14,848 nucleotides of DNA from JANNMJ01 sp031426455 (GTDB lineage: Bacteria > Bacteroidota > Bacteroidia > Cytophagales > Hymenobacteraceae). Every line of letters starts with the position of its first letter. The first letter of the stretch is position 1. Under the pieces are notes generated by a model. That model was not told where the DNA came from. It saw nothing but the letters and a program-made list of their open reading frames with translations, and made no database searches. Positions 12,929 to 14,848 of this stretch are shown here, one piece after another. A program made the translations under genes and the position numbers. Location of the stretch: contig JANPLI010000209.1 of the NCBI GenBank assembly GCA_031426455.1, positions 1-14,848 on the forward strand, written 5' to 3'.

Positions 12929-14635
12929 ATGCGAAACCATCTACTGAAAGGACTGCTGCTGGGGCTGGGGCTGACCGGCTTTCAGCCCGCCACCGCCCAA
13001 TACCAGTGGGACTGGGTTTCGGTACCAACGGGCACTGGCTCTAGCTATGGTGCTGTTTCTACCGTTGATGCGGCCGGTAATAGCTACTTGGGCGGCGCCT
13101 ACAGCGCCAATACCACGGTGCTCGACTTCGGCAATGGCATCACCTTACCGGCAATGACCAGTGCGGCCTTCGTGACTCGGTACGATGCACTCGGCCGCTG
13201 CCAGTGGGCTTCCCGGATTTCCAGCCGAGCCGGAGCCCAGTTCCCACTAATAAAAAGTATCGCCACCGACCCGACCGGCAACGTCCTCGTGAGCGGCTTG
13301 TGTACCGACTCCACCCAATTTGGTACCCAGGTGCTGCGCTTCCCCACCCGCTCCGCCCTCACCGAGCGCCAGGGATTTGTGGGCAAGCTCAACGCGGCCG
13401 GCCAGTGGCAGTGGGTCACCAGCGTCCGCAGCCGGCACAACACGGATGGGGTCGAGATTACGGCGCTCGGTACTGATGCCCAGGGCAACGTTTATGCGGC
13501 CGGCAACGCCCGGGACAGCCTCTATGCCGCCGGTTTCACGCTGCCGGTCGACTGGCGCCGCGGGGCGCTCTTCGTTGCCCGCCTCGCCCCCACCGGCCAG
13601 TGGCAGTGGGCGCGCGGTACCACGGGTTGGGCCGATCCCTCTTTCAGCCACGTCACCGACCTGAAAGTCGACGCCAACGGCGATGCCCGCCTGGTGGGTG
13701 TCATCAACCAAACCTGCGTTTTTGGCACCGATAGCCTCCACGGACGCGAGTGGGTGGGCAGCGGCGGGCCGGGGCCGGGAGTACCCCCCAGTGCGGCAGC
13801 CGACGTTTTCGTGGCCCGCATCGATGCCGCCGGCCAGTGGCGGGGCGCTTACGACCTCGGCACCGGTATGTCGGCCCGGCTGGTGCTGGGAGCCAGCGGC
13901 ACGCACTACGTCGCTGGCTATTACGATGAAAGCGTCGCCGTCGCCTACGCTTCGGCGGCGGCGACCGATACCCTTCGCGGCATCGGGACCTACATCGCTC
14001 ACTTCGGCCCCCAGGGCCAGCGGCTGGGGTTGCGCCATACCGATAAGGGGGGCGACGTAGAAATCGCCCCCGATGGCACGGCCTACCTGATGAGCACCAG
14101 CCGCGATAGCCTGACCTTCGGCGCCCGCATCCTACCCCCCCGGCCCGACCGCGCCTTCTACGTCGCTGGCTTGAGCCCTGCCAATCAGTGGATCGACGTC
14201 CAGGAAGTGACCAATGCCGCCGCAATCCCGGTTCCACCAGGGCAATGGCTCCCCACTTTCCCGCTCGACCTGCACTACGCTGCTGGTGCCCTGTATATCC
14301 ACGGCGCACACGAGGGTACCGTGCGTTTTGGCGCCCACACGGCGACGACCACCACCCCGCAGTTTTTCCTGGCCCGCCTCAGCACCCCACTGCTCGGCTT
14401 GCCCGCTACTGCCGCCGCCGCCTCGGCCTTACACCTCTTCCCCAACCCCGCCCACGGCACCGTGCAACTCAGCACGCCCACGGGCGGCCCCGTGCAGATG
14501 TTCGATGCGGTGGGCCATACCGTCCGCACGGCGCACCTCGCCCCCGGCACCTCGGCCCTCAGCCTGCAAGGCTTGGCGCCGGGCTTCTACACGGTGCGCG
14601 CGGGGGTGGCCGTGCGGAAGCTGGTCGTGGAGTAA
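12929..14635 (+). CDS. Exported repeat protein (SBBP/propeller-like) with T9SS type A tail
   Basis: A 568-residue protein. Residues 1-24 are a signal peptide (LLKGLLLGLGLTGF, cleavage near ATA/Q). The body is built of repeats of about 60-75 residues, each with a phrase like FVARLAPTGQWQW, at residues 81, 150, 215, 294, 355, 410 and 480, preceded by phrases such as ATDPTGNVLVSG and GTDAQGNVYAAGN. This is the style of SBBP (beta-propeller-like) repeats common in Bacteroidota surface proteins, and seven copies would suit a seven-bladed propeller. Residues about 500-568 (LHLFPNP ... PGFYTVRAGVAVRKLVVE) form the T9SS sorting domain. It should be exported to the cell surface. No catalytic motif is visible; binding or scaffolding is the likely role. 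It has its own promoter box. Confidence 0.87.
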   Translation: MRNHLLKGLLLGLGLTGFQPATAQYQWDWVSVPTGTGSSYGAVSTVDAAGNSYLGGAYSANTTVLDFGNGITLPAMTSAAFVTRYDALGRCQWASRISSRAGAQFPLIKSIATDPTGNVLVSGLCTDSTQFGTQVLRFPTRSALTERQGFVGKLNAAGQWQWVTSVRSRHNTDGVEITALGTDAQGNVYAAGNARDSLYAAGFTLPVDWRRGALFVARLAPTGQWQWARGTTGWADPSFSHVTDLKVDANGDARLVGVINQTCVFGTDSLHGREWVGSGGPGPGVPPSAAADVFVARIDAAGQWRGAYDLGTGMSARLVLGASGTHYVAGYYDESVAVAYASAAATDTLRGIGTYIAHFGPQGQRLGLRHTDKGGDVEIAPDGTAYLMSTSRDSLTFGARILPPRPDRAFYVAGLSPANQWIDVQEVTNAAAIPVPPGQWLPTFPLDLHYAAGALYIHGAHEGTVRFGAHTATTTTPQFFLARLSTPLLGLPATAAAASALHLFPNPAHGTVQLSTPTGGPVQMFDAVGHTVRTAHLAPGTSALSLQGLAPGFYTVRAGVAVRKLVVE

Positions 14636-14670
14636 TTTCCCCAGGACTTACGCAGGTGCGCGGGTTGCTG

Positions 14671-14827
14671 ATGGTCCCGAAGGGACTATCTTTCGGTAGC
14701 ACAGGTCATTAGCCCGATTTTGGGCGGTCCCGAAGGGAATACCAGCCGCCGCAGAGGTATTACCATACGGACCGCCCAAATTTTATTAAAAACTTTAACA
14801 AACGAAATGTAGTACCATCGGGACCAT
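14671..14827. repeat. REP-like palindromic cluster bounded by 10-bp inverted repeats
   Basis: ATGGTCCCGA at 14671-14680 recurs inverted as TCGGGACCAT at 14818-14827. Inside are the hairpin GTCCC-GAA-GGGAC (14674-14686), a direct copy of GGTCCCGAAGGGA (14673-14685 and 14726-14738), and a nested structure with 12-bp outer arms TTTGGGCGGTCC/GGACCGCCCAAA (14719-14730 and 14769-14780) and 6-bp inner arms AATACC/GGTATT (14738-14743 and 14756-14761). An AT-rich run follows at 14779-14810. Such clusters in this group often flank IS200-like or REP-associated transposase genes. Confidence 0.7.
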
Positions 14828-14842
14828 ACAACACTACCGCTC

Positions 14843-14848
14843 ATGCCC
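14843..14848 (+). other. Possible start of a gene at the right edge
   Basis: The last six bases are ATGCCC, just after the palindromic cluster and an AT-rich stretch. Bacteroidota REP-associated/IS200-like TnpA proteins often begin MPNTY..., so a transposase start is possible. Two codons cannot prove it. Confidence 0.2.

Overview
The window looks like chromosomal DNA of a GC-rich member of the Bacteroidota, most likely Hymenobacter or a close relative in the Cytophagales. This rests on three things: two secreted proteins end in type A sorting domains of the type IX secretion system (T9SS), promoter-like TAnnTTTG boxes stand before several genes, and Rho carries a very long disordered N-terminal half. 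The genus is inference; the phylum is well supported.

Layout. 1-1966 (minus) is rho, cut by the window edge, with about 17 PRDRDQ-type hexapeptides. A 534-bp divergent gap leads to serS (2501-3796). Then come a small exported protein of unknown function (3948-4631), an exported serine hydrolase of the beta-lactamase/class C type with a T9SS tail (4735-6075) and an exported Lys/Pro/Ala-rich protein (6103-6687). The pyrimidine pair pyrR (6929-7492) and pyrB (7602-8516) follows, then a class I/II aminotransferase (8599-9774).

The gene junctions around pyrR, pyrB and the aminotransferase are packed with short tandem repeats: ten TTTAGGG-like heptads, fifteen TCACTCAG/TCCCACTCAG units, inverted copies of those units after pyrR, and nine CACCTCG-type heptads directly before pyrB. 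The arrays touch the coding regions and even supply the stop codons of pyrR and of the aminotransferase.

9775-10370 is a degraded stretch with hairpins, a perfect 22-bp tandem duplication and the C-terminal stump of an acrylyl-CoA reductase/YhdH-like oxidoreductase. It is followed by a compact three-gene cluster: an HNH endonuclease (10371-11156), a 103-residue acidic protein that overlaps it by one base (11156-11467), and a clear homologue of the type II restriction enzyme NgoMIV (11483-12274). No DNA methyltransferase lies in the window. By comparison with the NgoMIV sequence as I remember it, the homologue has lost the catalytic Glu and the SCK catalytic segment while its C-terminal part is almost unchanged. 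This cluster is the best candidate for an undescribed system, perhaps defence-related.

After it come two tandem imperfect palindromes, a short HTH-like reading frame (12588-12839), a perfect TAnnTTTG promoter box, and a 568-residue exported protein with about seven propeller-like repeats and a T9SS tail (12929-14635). The right edge (14671-14827) is a REP-like set of hairpins bounded by 10-bp inverted repeats, and the window ends just as another reading frame may begin (ATGCCC).
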